From positions 9,611,593 through 9,675,592 of the forward strand of contig NC_091868.1 in NCBI RefSeq assembly GCF_019399895.1: 64,000 nucleotides of DNA, given 5' to 3'. The stretch is from Cardiocondyla obscurior. Lineage: Eukaryota; Arthropoda; Insecta; Hymenoptera; Formicidae. Below the pieces are notes generated by a model, which was not told where the DNA came from, ran no database searches, and saw only the letters and a list, made by a program, of their open reading frames with translations. The stretch's first letter is position 1; each line of letters begins with the position of its first letter. This document shows, one piece after another, positions 1 through 12,826 of this stretch. A program made the position numbers and the translations under genes.

Positions 1-3000
1 TAAGACGGTCGGCGTTCGCGCGCACGCAGCGGTCGCGTAGACGGACTTGGGATAGCTCTTGGAATAGATTCCTAACTCTGTACAGTAGGCCACATAATCC
101 GGACTAGGGAGAGGCAGGACGGCGGTCAGAGGCAGGGAAGAGAGTGACGGAAGTTTATTTTCTCTTTGTGACTATTCGAAGACGCTACTCGTCCCAACCC
201 AGAATTCGCGAACTCGCCTCGACGCGCGACGAGCCAAATCGTAAAGCGGGGCGTAACCGCGTGGGCGACCGAGGGGAAAATAGCGGCGCTATTGTGGCGA
301 ATCTCCGGAAACGCGTACGAAATTGTGCTCTTAAACTCGACGTAACAGCAGTCTTGACAATTTCATTAAATGTGTTATTACATTTTTTTTTTTATTTTAT
401 TAGATTTATTATTACACACTTTTTTTTCAAATTACATACATATTTTTATTAATAAATAAATATATACATGTATTAAAAAAAAAGTTTGTCGGTTGAAATA
501 TTTCCGGTTTACATCTCGCTTATTGTTAGCCGACAGCGGCGGTGCGAAACCGTAAAGCGCAAACGTTACAGCTGCAGTATCGGAGCGCCTTTTTATCGCG
601 CGCGCTCTCGTGCGCTCTTTGGGACTTTTCGCGCGTCTCCTACGCTTCATTAAGTCCGAAGAGATCATTCTTTCAGCGCGGTCCGCCCGCCTCACGGTTT
701 CACGGGGCCCCGCCAACAGAAAAAGGTAGAATCGAAGTTTAAAGGGAATCGCGAAGAAAGGCGACTTGAGCTCCCTTTCTCTCGAACGCCGCGTCGTCGG
801 TGCCTTTGACGCCTACTAATGAGAGGGCAGTGATTAAGGGAACTCTCGCGATGAAGCGTCGAGAGCGAGGAGGAATACGAGAATAAGCGGGACGAGGTAT
901 AAAGCAGCGCACCGCGGACAGACAGACAGGGCGGACAGCTGCGGTGCGACGCGGGCTTTTTCGTGAAGTAACGCGATCCCAAAGGAATCACCGCCTTGTC
1001 GATCGTTAATTCGACGGCGTGTCGAACGAACTTATTATCGACGCCTGCCTTTATTCCTCCCACTTTCCTTCGCGCGATCGAAAGTAAGTAATACGTTGAT
1101 CCCACGCGCGTCTCAAGCGAGACTGAGATTAAGATCTGGCTTTTCATGTAAAAACCAAATTAGCTGAATAATTAATTACGGCCAAAGATAACGCGATGAT
1201 TGACGACGCGAGTGGAGAGTAAGAAGCAGCAGGCCGGCGGATATTTTGTAAAATATCGTTGATTTTGACTCGTGAGTAAAACATCTCGATTTATTTTCAT
1301 CTATGCTCCTTCAATTTTCACTCCGTTACAATTTAACTTTTTCTACGCGTCGCAGCAGGAAACCGGTGGATCTTCGTCGGCAGAGAAAATGCCACCGGTC
1401 GCGTAATCGATACCGCGACGATGATTGAATAAAGTTGTGCCGGCATTCCGTGAGTTCCTGCGTTAGTTAGCGGAGGTATTCGAAATATGACATTACGTTA
1501 ATTGATTGATCATATTAAGGGCTTTATCGCGACAATTTAAAGCGCATTTAAAATACTAGCGCTTTAAGATAAAGGATCTATTTGCGGTAATGTTACGTAG
1601 ACAAAATTATCATTCGACGAAGAGTTAAAACAACGTTTCTGCTTCGCAGAATTCATCCTCTGTCGTCTATTTCCGCGGAATAATTGTCCTCGTTTCGAAT
1701 TATTGATATAGACCGGCCGGTTTTATAGACTGCGACAAGCAGGCGAGTTTCGACGACGAACGCGGACCGCCTCGCTTAATTAGAAACGTCAGCGTGACCT
1801 AATTAATGTCGATACTTTGGACGCAATCAGTCGCCGGTGAATAGCGTCCCTTTTTACGCGTTTCTTTTTAATCATTTTCTGACTAGCGACGAGAGCTGTT
1901 CCTTCGCGTCGATCATGCATTAAGTCGTCGGCGTCGAAAATCGAGTTCGCGCCACCGAACCATTAATCATCGTTGGCGATTAATAGCTATCCGCGGAAAT
2001 GCGTGCGGCCTGGTACGCAAGTACAATAATGTCACGGGGATGATTAAGATACCGCTTCGATCCCCCGCGTGGAAGAAATGAAGTTATAGCCCCGGAGATT
2101 CTTCCGAGTCGTAAAACACGTTACTCACGGGACGATCGATGAAAATCGAATGCAGGTATTGCGACAGAATGAGAGAGGCCAGAACGTCGCCGCCACCGCC
2201 ACGTTTATACGAGAACACATCGAATGACATTCCGCGCGTTCGGCGAGCTCGCATAAATCCGTGGAAACGCGCGCGGCCGACGTATCTCGCCCACGTTATG
2301 CCCGTAATCGCGACGAGACGGCCAATCGACGTGATCCGGAGGCCATTTTGCAGAAACGAAAAACACGCAAGAGAAAAAAAAAAAAAAACGGGAAAAAAAA
2401 CAACAACGAGAAAAAAAAAGAGAGAGAGGGGGAGAACAAAACGGAGTTCAGTTCCCAGTAATGATCGCCCACGACAGCCCTCTCGTCACATCACAATCAT
2501 CGACAAACTGTAACGCTACGTCATTAGTTGAGAATTCCGTCCGGAGGATTATGCTAAACGCGTGTAACGATTTCATATGTAATCCGACCGGCTGCGTAGA
2601 TCCGCCTCGAATTAATCGCGCGTTGCATCGAATTGCGCAACGTACGCGGACGTTTCCTACGCGATTACATTCGGACGTGTAATCGTAAAGAGCCGGACGA
2701 AAATCGGCCAGCGAGGCTCTGCCACTTCGTATGGGGGAAAAAAATAATTTATATCTCGCTTATCTCGAAGAAGGGGAGATATATTACGCTTGTTTTGCAA
2801 CAGGGATAAATAAAAAGGGTAAAATAATCAACATCGATTTAACCGTCGGATACGTGATATAATGAGTTTCACGGGAGAGGCATTTCGTCGCGCATGCCGA
2901 CGCGTTCGGAGCCGACGAAGTGTCCACTTTATAATTCACGCGGAGCGTGGGGAGTTATACGGGCGGGAATCCGTAGTAAATTCGAAAAGGTCATTTTCGC

Positions 3001-3639
3001 GCCCGAGCCGTCGAACGGTGGCAAATTACCGTCGAACGATTTCACGGCGGCGGCGGCGGCCGCTTAAATGTCGGTCGCCGACTGACAGCCTAACGATCAC
3101 GTGGCCGAATTGATGACTACCGTTACCTTAATCACAGGTCGGCAGTCCGGGCTAACAAGTTAAGGATCGGGCCCGCGTATAGTCGCGGCGTTGCGACTAC
3201 ACGCGGGACCATCGATCAGAAGTGTCCGGACCGTCCTCGCGGCCGCGGCCGCGGTCCTGATTTTTGCGCGTGTCCGACGCTGCGACCCGCCGCAAAATAC
3301 CCGACGAACACGCCCGACGGCAAATTCAACCGCTGAAAGCAGGTGTTAAAAGCGGATAATCTATAGACTCTGAACAAATTTAACAAAAAAGAAAAAAAAA
3401 AAAGCTTTATCAAAAAGAAAAAATAAAATAAAATAAAAAAGAAATTTGTCATTATTTTTAATTCGAATCATTACACTTCACCGTAAATATCTTCTAAGCA
3501 AAACCTACAATTTATTCCGAGAGTAAACCTTGAAGAACGTTTAATTTCATGCCGGAAGATTAGAAATGTTCTGCATTTATCCGACTTTTAAATAAACCTG
3601 CGATTTCCTTCGCGATTAGATTCACGTAAGCCTCCTCCG
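1..3639. other. Non-coding region, no gene recognised
   Basis: CpG-rich sequence alternating with A- or T-rich patches (360-480, 2370-2425, 3385-3445). The ORFs here have no codon-like pattern or family motif. The first 150 bases could belong to an exon of a gene to the left, but nothing in them proves it. Confidence 0.6.
898..904 (+). promoter_or_regulatory. TATA-box-like sequence
   Basis: TATAAAG in a GC-rich setting, followed after about 20-30 bases by a CAGACAGACAG stretch. No recognisable transcript or ORF follows, so this may be chance. Confidence 0.15.
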
Positions 3640-3932
3640 CACGCGGATATATCGACACGCTTAAGTGCAGTAGACAAGATTCGTCACAAATTTCAAGAAG
3701 TATGCGGAAAGCTACTGAAAGCGACAGAAAAAGAGTACGAAAAATTGCACGCACCGGACGAAGTCGAATTTGACGACAAATGTTGCGCGATCAAGGCAGA
3801 TTTGATGAATCCGCTCGAGCGGGTTCCTCCACCGACAGAAAAACCGTCAACTAAGTACAGCGAGAAGCAACGATGCGACCAGGTGAAGCTGCCAACACTC
3901 AAACTACCATCCTTCGACGATCTTTCTGCGGC
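3640..3932 (+). pseudogene. BEL/Pao-type retrotransposon gag fragment (N-terminal part only)
   Basis: One frame is open for about 97 codons. It reads as a helical, charged N-terminal gag region (DKIRHKFQEVCGKLL, then EKEYEKLHAPDE), a proline linker, then VKLPTLKLPSFDDLSAAF. The pattern of basic residues, LP-x-LxLPxFD and an aromatic matches the start of the gag domain of arthropod BEL/Pao elements. The match stops abruptly at a poly-T/AATTT stretch, with no capsid, protease, RT or LTR nearby. It is a 5'-truncated and 3'-truncated relic rather than a working gene. Similarity is from memory of the family pattern. Confidence 0.55.
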
Positions 3933-6900
3933 TTTTTTTTTAATTTAATTTAATGTAATAAAATGTATATTATTTAAAAATAAATAAATTTATATTAAAA
4001 CTAAAAAAAGATAAATTTTTTTAACACAGTCAAATCATAATTAAATCGATCGAGCGTGTTCACGTTGGAATTAGCATAGTTAACCGAGCGAACGGAGAAA
4101 AGAGAGAGAGAAAGAGTGGGAGGGCAGTTTGGAAGGCAGACAAAAGCGGAGGCTCGTCCAATTGTGTCACCCATCTCGAGACTTTCGCCGGACACGGGGA
4201 TGAGGTGCGGGTTTTACCTCGACGAGCGGATGAGAAACGGTTCACGGGCCGAGGGGAATAGTACCAAAAAGCCAATCGGTCGCCTCACCCAGCTATCTCG
4301 CTTATGCGAGCATGCTCTGGAAAGAGGAGAGAGAAAGAAAGAGAGAGAATTCCGACGTCGGCAGAAGGCGAGACGCGGCGCCTGTGAAAATCTCCGCGGG
4401 ATCTTTCGATCAGTATTTTAACGAGCGAATTATTGGAATAAACGGCTCGCACCGCCTGTCGGATCTCGCGCCTATTTCTAACCAGAAGGCACGATCCGCC
4501 GCGTCTCGTTTTCTCGCTTTTTGTCTAGACGGGACGACGTAAAGCACGTGAGATAGGACGGCCGATACACAGGGAATCGCACATATATCTTCGAATTTAT
4601 CACGATCGCGCAAAATATTTACACAATCGCATAGAACGAATGGGAGAGCGTCTCCCATGCGGATTGATCATATTGAGCCGCGCCGGCGACTTTACGTAAT
4701 TTCTGTTTTCGCGCGCGCTTTGATTCCGCTGCGTAAATCGCGAGGTGGACAGAGCGACGTGTCATCCCGGGTTAGAAAAACGCTTTGAGAAAATTCCAAC
4801 GGCCTTGCGCACCTGTCGTTGCAGCCATGATGAATGGCAATTGACGACTCTTCGTCCTCTCAAAAATAGAAAAACGAAAATAAGTAGCACTATTTTTTTT
4901 TTTTGTCTTTTTTATAATTTGACAAATTATCGTAGAATATTTCTCGCTGATATTTCAAGAAAATGCTAAGTGCCTTCTTATTCGCGTACGTGTAGCTTTA
5001 TCGTCGCATATCTGCTAGCAGTGTGACTGTCTAACTTTGAAGCGTATATACATTTCGGCCGCGTGTCGCGCAATTTTCAGACTTCGAGCGTATACTATTT
5101 GTAACATTCGGACGTTTACGCGACGGAACAAAAATCGAGCCTCCAACGTCTGCAATATCCAGGCAATATCGGCCTTTTGTCGTAAAATCGAACGTAAATT
5201 TTCGATAGAGCCGGGGGACTCGGTCCGTGTCGCGTTTCTCGACGAGTTCGGGCCGCGACGTCTTCGCAGGAAAAGCCAAGGGCCGGCTTTACGATTCGCG
5301 GCGGCCGTAAATCAATAGCCCAAGAGTTGGCGCTCGATCGCCGTTGATCGCTGCCGGCAGATAATGCGTACCGGCGGCGGATGCGATTTCACACGTGAGA
5401 TCGGTCCGCGTTATACGCGAGCCAGAGCGAGGTATCGCGATGTATGTGAAGCTAGCACATTCTACAAATAAAAAAAAAACCTAAAGTTTTAATAGCACTT
5501 TACGTTTAATACTTTGAAGGGGAAAATGTCGTGCTAGATTCGCAAAGTTAGCACGTCATTTTTTTCAATTTTTATTTTTTAATACAAACACGCGGAACTC
5601 TTTTTAATTTTTATCAGACACTGTAGAACTATGCAAAGTGCTATTAGAACTTTTAGTTTCTTTTTTTTTTAATATTTATAGAATATCGTGCCAGCTTCAC
5701 AGACACCGTGTTGCGCGACTTAACGCGCATTTTTATTGACATCTATCAGCGTCAGTGTGGCGGGCTTCGGTGTTTTTTTTTACGCGATGACTTCACACCT
5801 CGCGGGACTATCACCGTGATTATTCACGCGAGTCGCGCGCGAAGCGTTTCGAGCGGAAATTTTGCGTTTCGCGAGCTCCAACGAGCGGCGCGAGTTCGCG
5901 TGCGAAGGCGGCGAGATTTCCCGCGGTGTGCGATCATTACGAAATAACTGGCACGAAAGCGGCGGTATCGCCCGCGCATGTGGAGAATCCGGGTAAGGGA
6001 CATACAAATCTCTCTCTCTCTCTTTTTCTCCTTCGCGCATGGAAGGAAAAGAAAATACGAATAATTTCGTCATACGCATCCGAAATCTGGCCGGCTACGC
6101 CGGTCGGTCTCTGCCCCGTTTCCGCGAAACCGTTACGTTTTGGTGAATCGCACGCTTCGGTTGTAGAAGATTAGTTTTCAGAGAGCAGACCTAACACGCC
6201 TACTCGCGTACGTGCGCATCTCGTGACGTATTACATGCCCCCGCATTACATGCCCCGCGATTCTATATACGCTCGGGATGAAGTCTGACCCGACATTCGA
6301 CCGGCGAGTATCATTCTTCGGAGATCATGCCGCACTTGCAATAATGCACTCCATATATTTAGCGGACCAAACTAAAGGAAATGCTTCGAGTAATCGTTTT
6401 CTTTATCTTTCTTAATGTATTATGAGAATCTTACACTTTAATTATTCCATTACTCTTCCATTGTACAACAAGCGTGAATAAATTCGACTTCAGTAGAGCT
6501 TATGTTCGCCAAAATAAATGCGATCGATAATTGTCGTGGCTGCTGGTACGATTCGTAAATTAATTCGCGGTATCAAAGAACGCCGCGAGTATTAATGGAG
6601 TAACAAGTGAGTTTCTGACGTTTCGCTCTCGCGGGCCATTGGCAGCCGCCGCGTTATTATTTTAACGTGAATATTCTGGCGATCGTCACCAAGATAAATA
6701 ACAACGCTTACATAACGGACATGTAATGACTCCGAGAAGAATGCGTATGCTCGCTCTCAAACGTTCTGTCCCTCCCGCGCGCGTTAGGAACCTCCGCGTT
6801 CTGGGTCGCGAAATAGCTTTCGGCGATTAATCAGTTCGTTAAATCTGGCGACGCGATATTCCGAGTTCGTGTCGACGTAGTCTCGTCATTCAGTACTCTC

Positions 6901-7360
6901 GTCTTCGCGTCTTCAATGACGAGCGCAAAAAAAAAAAAAGAACGGTCGCCCTCGCTACCCGAGCAGTGACTTAGAAAGGTGCATCCTTGGATGCGGTGAA
7001 AAACCGCAAACTGGCCGAGGGAAAGATATCTTGAAATTGAGGCGATCCTCGCCAAACGGTCCTTGAGCGTGAAATAGAAAAAAACCGCGATCCTTATAAT
7101 CTTATCGCCGGAATGTTAATTCGCGCCTGTTAACGTGTCGCGATTGAACGAGATCGGCACTTGGACTCGGAGCGAGCGCCTGCAGAGGAGGAATCACGAA
7201 AACGCATTCTTATTTGAATGCATAATACTCCGAATATAGAGCGGCCGTGTGCTTTTTATAATAGTAGTTTCCGTATCTAAAAATTTATTTGTATTTTTAA
7301 TCAATAAAATATTGTACCAAGTAATTAGAATATGAAATTATTTTTTAAAAATTAGTTAAA
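3933..7360. other. Non-coding region with one MITE-like element
   Basis: AT-rich flank of the gag fragment, GA-rich patches at 4095-4120 and 4315-4350, then the inverted-repeat element at 5441-5704. The remaining sequence shows no gene. Confidence 0.6.
5441..5704. mobile_element. Short inverted-repeat element (MITE-like), copy 1, complete
   Basis: The ends are imperfect inverted repeats of about 60 bp: 5441-5500 (GTGAAGCTAGCAC, then an A-run, then TAATAGCACTTT) pairs with 5640-5704 (AAAGTGCTATTA, then a T-run, then GTGCCAGCTTCAC). The interior is AT-rich and non-coding and carries TTAGCACG and GTGCTAG motifs. There is no transposase. The structure is that of a non-autonomous DNA transposon of about 264 bp. 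The target-site duplication is not clear. Confidence 0.6.
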
Positions 7361-7464
7361 GAATTTTTATCAGGAACTATAGAACTATGCAAAGTATTAT
7401 TATAACTTTTAGTTTTTTTTTTTTTTTATATTTGTAGAATGTCGTGCCAGCATCACAGACACCG
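7361..7464. repeat. Inverted-repeat element family, copy 2 (right end only)
   Basis: This stretch matches the right end of the 5.44-5.70 kb element. It shares TAGAACTATGCAAAGT, AACTTTTAGTTT, a poly-T run, and TGTCGTGCCAGC-x-TCACAGACACCG. No matching left end is seen within 300 bases upstream, so it is truncated or its left end has diverged. A perfect hairpin starts at its outer edge. Confidence 0.55.
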
Positions 7465-7502
7465 CGGAGTTGCGCAATTTATGAATTGCGCAACTCCGCG
7501 GT
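7461..7502. repeat. Perfect hairpin with 19-bp arms and a 4-nt loop
   Basis: The arms at 7461-7479 and 7484-7502 are exact reverse complements beginning ACCGCGGAGTTGCGC, separated by TATG. The left arm begins in the last bases of copy 2 of the inverted-repeat element. A perfect arm of this length in otherwise diverged DNA suggests a recent origin or strong structure. Confidence 0.85.
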
Positions 7503-10194
7503 ATTGGTCGCCGCGTGAAAGATTGAAATATTATTAAGGGCACCGCGACAGATTTCTTCACCGGCGAGGGAAAATAATTATCGATCGCGGGCGCAGGCAG
7601 GCAAGTAGAACGAAAAAGAAAGAGCCTAACGATCGATATAAGATATTTCTCGTCGCGCAGACCGGTCCGCTCTCGACAAGATGTTAAATCACCGTGAGGC
7701 CGCGCCGAACGCTTGGTCCGGAGACGGATGGTAAAGGCCCGCGTATATCGGTGTGAATTACTCGGCATTCCGGCGACGACGGCGGTGTGACGAAAGTCGT
7801 CAAAATTCGGCCAGGAATTCGCGAATGTGGTTGGCGGGCGGCCGCCGCCGTGCCGCCACGCTCGTTAGCCATTATTATGGACATAGCTGAATCACCGTTG
7901 TCGTCGTTGTCGCCGTCGCACATCGGAGGAATGAGAAGCTTACGATCGAGAAGAATCGAACAATGAACAAGAGCGAGAGACGAGTATTTCGTCGGTGAGA
8001 TACGATGGTAATAAGCCGGGCGGGGTTCATTAAGCGCATTGTTGCGTCCCGAGGGCGAGACTCGTCTCTCTCTCTCTCTTTCTTTCGTTTCGGTTTCCTC
8101 GTACACATTTTTTTTTTTTTATCTCCCGCACTGCCCTCGGAAGAGCGCGCTTTTGACCCGTCGTATCCTCTCGTATCGACGCGGGGGTCACGACGGCACG
8201 TGAATAGGGGACAAAAAAATAAGCGGCGTGCCAAGTCTTTTTCTCGATTTCGCAGGTATTCGCGTTGGCGCGCGAAGAGCCGGCCGCTCGAAAGGACTCT
8301 ATCATTCCCGACCGGTGACTAAACGTATTTCAAAAGGAATTAGAGAATGATAAAATACGACGTATTAAAGTTCCGTGTGAGAGATAGAGATTTAGATATT
8401 CGCTTCATGCTAATCGCGAGGTATAGCTCATTCAGCAGCACTGCTTCAGGCGCCGCTGAAATTATATTTGCGAACGCTGACAGAATAGCCGACCCGCGAT
8501 CGCTGATTTCGTGTCGCAGTCATGTTAGCGATGAGCTTGCAAAGTAAATAATTTTGAAGGAGGCAACGACAGAACGATGTTCGCAAACGCCCAAAGTAAA
8601 CAACTGAAATAAATGGCCTCCTGTTATAATAATAACGACGACGGTGCACCATTACTCGTTTGTCCCCGAGAGCCGTTAAAATGGAGCAAATGTACGGGCC
8701 CTTCCGTTATATTTTGCCCGCGCACGCGAAACCGGTACGACCGGAGGGACGCATCATTTATAACGCTATCCCTCGAAATTAATCAATGTAAGATCTATGC
8801 AAGCAGGAAGGCGCGGACGCGGTCAAGCTGCCACGTCCTCTTCACCGACGGTACGTTAAAAGCGCACTTGGTATCCTTTAAAAATATACCGTTGCGGTGC
8901 TGAGAAAAGCTCCATCGAGGCTTGAGATTAATTAAGAGCGCGCCGCGCAAACTAGTTTAAGCAACATTGTTGTCCGTAACCGACGGAACAACGAGACGGC
9001 TAGCTGCCGCGCTTCAGTAATTATGTCATTCGAACGAACGTAACAGGAGGTTGCACCCGGAGGTAGGAATTGCAGAGCGCGAGATAAGTGCGCGCTACTT
9101 GACCAGGTAATTAATATTCGAACGGGCAGTTAATGACGTCCGCGCGGCGGCGGCGGCGTTGCGCCGGCCCGGGCTGATTGAGTCCAGCGCTCGCTCTCTC
9201 GAAAATTCGCTGACTCCTCGCGGTTCATTTCAAGCCTGAGCTCGTAACACACCGAGCTCCGTTTCTCTCGCCCGAGAATTAAACGCTCGCGCTCCTTTGC
9301 CCTCTTCGATTTGCCGACTCGCCCAAGTCCCCGCATGCACCGAAGCCAGTGCCCACCGACCTCGTCATTGCGCCTCTCCCTTTTGTACCCTCCACCGATC
9401 GCGATTCTCATTATACGTTTAATGCACCAAAAGCCGATTGTGCTCGAAAATCAACAGCAACCGTGACGATCATAAACGCGTATTTATATTGCATCCGCGA
9501 GAGTTGTAAAATATTATTGTTCGGACGTCGCGATAAAATGCGCGGTGATCTTATCAGAAACGGCGGTGTAAAAAGGTATCGGATGTTACGTTTTATATTT
9601 CAATATGCTGAGAATTATTCCCGGACATTGCCGACGGCAGCGAAAAGCGACTGGAATAGTAGCACCGGCTAGGAATACGTATAGCTATGCATTTTTTTAG
9701 GTCAAAGACAAACTCGACGCGTGCGAAAGTGCTGGGCGTTGGAAACCTCGCAGATATTACATAAGCCCGTACAGACGGGCATAAAAATCTAGATCTTCGA
9801 AAATATTTTTCGCAGGTGTCTCGAGAAATCAGGCACGACGTCGCGGTGGGTATGAGGAATGTCCTAGGCATAACGTGCCTGAGATGTTTGGTAGTGCAGA
9901 CCCCGTTTCGGGATTGGTTGCGTAACAGGTGAACAGAAACGGGAATAGAAAAGAAGAGACAAGCGCTTTGTGCCAGTGCTATATGCGGGCGTAGCAAAAA
10001 GTACTGTACGTCACTTTTTTAAACACAAAATTAAAAAAAAAAGAATTTTAATTTGTTGCACGAATATTTGTTACATTAAAATTGATTAAAAGGATATTAT
10101 TTTAAAGTAGCGAGAAATAAGTAACTTTGTATATATTTTTTAAGTCTTAAAAAATACAACGCGAACAATGAAAGCCTAGAAATATATCTTCCGA

Positions 10195-10250
10195 AAAACT
10201 TTTAGTTTCTTTTTATATTTGTAGAATGTCGTGCCTGCTTCACGGACACG
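10195..10250. repeat. Inverted-repeat element family, copy 3 (right end only)
   Basis: About 55 bases match the outer right end of the 5.44-5.70 kb element: AACTTTTAGTTTC, a T-rich run, then GTAGAATGTCGTGCCTGCTTC. The preceding 200 bases are AT-rich and non-coding and could be diverged interior. Confidence 0.5.
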
Positions 10251-12776
10251 CCGAAAGCTCGATCGATTTATCCGGCATCATGTTTATTGGTTGATTTCCA
10301 ACTCCCGATGCGCAATCATCAATGCAATCATAGGCGCGTGTTGCGCTTTCGGCGGCGCTATCTCAATGCGAGTTTCAATACGAGCTTTCAGCGTGATTGC
10401 ATTGACATTTGCTATCGATTCGAAACGTCAATTTTCCCTTGCACTTTAAACCGCGATCGATGGACCGGCGCGTAAACGGCACGTGGCAAAGATTAAGATG
10501 CTCAGGTACAGAATGGACCGAATCCAGAGGAATGTTTTGATGTTTTCCGCTCGATAGCAACGGTAATTCGGGTCTGACCGCGTTGCTGACCGCCCGCTGC
10601 TAGAGCGAGGAGGGTTCACCGAGGGATGCTGAAGAGGAAAACGAGAGGCGGACAAGGTGGAGGGAGATGAGGGGGAGTAAGACGTAAGAAGTCAAAGACG
10701 CAAATAGAACGCCCAAGTTAGCCTAACGGTCTCGCTAGGCGGATCAAGGGGGAAGTTGGACCAGGCGCGCTTTACCAACCAACGTCTCCTCGTCTGTCCA
10801 TAGCTTTCCTCTTTCTCCTCGCCCTGCCGACACCTTTCGCATTCGCCTACATCCGTGGATCGCTCATCGTCGCGCGCGATCGCAACGTACGCGGTAATCT
10901 ATCGCGAGAAAAACTCGTTCGACGAAGTATAAGTTGCTCAACATCGCAAAAGTGGTACGACTTGTAAAAAAAAAAATAAAATAAAATAAAATGAAAAAAA
11001 CCTCGGAGAGTAATATTTGTCATTGCTATGCCGATTTCTGTTAGGGATATATATCACAGGCGAATTGATAATGTCCACTGATGTGATCACTCATAAATCC
11101 ATTTATGAATTGTAATTTATCAAGTATCGTGACTTAAAAATACGACGTTAAGCATTAAACCCAAAGTGACCGGATAAAACTCGAGATACTTCGGCGCGAT
11201 AAACGGGAGGTCGAGAGCAAACGAAGGAGCGAATAAGAAAATTAATGAACAATGACTCAGCCGACCGAACTATCGGCGCATCGGGGCTTGTCCTCTCTTT
11301 CTCTCTCTTTCTCCTCTCTTGGCTTAATATTTACTTTCGACTGCAGCCGGTATCGTCCTCTGATTTTTGTTACGGGGGAGCGAAGGGTGACGACAGCTTT
11401 ATGAAATCAACGCCCCGCGCGATTACGGAGCTTTTTTCTTCGCCCGTGAATAAGAGAAAGTCGAGCCTCTCGCCCTCGCGAGCCTACTCGCGTTTCGGCG
11501 AATAAAATAATCCTCGATTTGAGACTCCTCCATTTTTTTCGCGCCACCTGCCCGACACATTTCATCGCGACTCACGGATACCTAAATTCGGCCGCTGTCG
11601 TTGGTCCATCGATCTTTTGCCTGACGACAAGGCGGCTGCCGTAAAACGCGTAAACGCGTGAAAATGGTTTGAAGAGAGTGAGAGAAAAAAAAAAGAAGAA
11701 AAAAAAACACACACATTCTCAGACTTCATTAATGCGTTCGAGAATATCACTGTTATTTATGCCACGAATAATTTCGTCGCTTAATTTTTTTCCTTTTTTC
11801 CCCCCTTATCGATTTATAACATAATTCGGTGGCGCGAGAAACAGGTTACGGCAAGTCTGAATAAAAATGCCAGATGACGAATTGCCGCGGGAGGGATTTT
11901 CGGAGGCGGTGATAAATAAAATTTCCGAGGGGGCGTCGAATTGAATAATCACCCGAGTCGTTTGCGCGGACTGTCATGGTCACGAGAACAATTTAACGAC
12001 GAAATAAAAACAACGGCTAACGATTGCGTAAAAGAGAGACATCTCTCCACGGATCTAGGCTCGATTCATTGAGCAACCGCGGCCACGTGCGGACAAATGT
12101 CGTCGTGCGTTTTTCAGGCCGTTGAAATGACGACAAATTTTTATTTTCAATGCTCCTCGATCGCGATATATCTCATTTCTCAGCTCCTCGGAATCCGACG
12201 GCGAGCCCGGGAAAGCGCGAGTGTTGTGCCTCAAATACGAACGGCAAGGTCCATAAATGTGTTGCGCGTTGAAATTACGTATCCCCAGGATTTTCGCACC
12301 CGCGCGACACTTCGACACGCGTCGCACAACAATTCGCGGCCGCGTTTGCGCGCAAAAATAGCACGGGGACGGCGCCGCGGAAAGAAATATTCCCGCGGAT
12401 TTCACGAGCGCGATCTCGTTACGGGATTGAAATAAAAAATATTAGCCCACGCTCGCGGCGAGCCACGGCGAGCCGCAAAGTGAAATGTTTGCACGAGTTT
12501 CTGCCCTTCCCATTCCGTCTCGCCTCTCGCCTCTCCTCTTTCCCATCGGAACGCACGCGCGTGCATAATCCGCGAACGCGTGTGGGTTCCCCGGGGCCAA
12601 CGCATATCTGAGCATGCAGATGAGATCACGTCTTGCATCCTGAAGAATCAGGAACATTCGTAGGTAGTGATTCGAAAATTCTCTCCGTATTCTTCACACG
12701 CTTCGCTCGGCGCGTTACGCGCGAATCACCGCGAACGCGATAAATTATGCCGTCTTTTTCGACGTGCACGAAAAGC

Positions 12777-12826
12777 AAAAAAAAAAAAAAAAAAAAAAAA
12801 AATGTATATATATATATATATATAAT
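12777..12826. repeat. Poly-A run followed by (TA)n microsatellite
   Basis: 26 A residues, then TG and about 11 TA units. It could be the tail of a lost retrotransposed copy, but no element is recognisable upstream. Confidence 0.85.

Noticed and set aside
692..1147. 151-codon - strand ORF
   Set aside because: Low-complexity Ser/Arg content with no start context or family signature.
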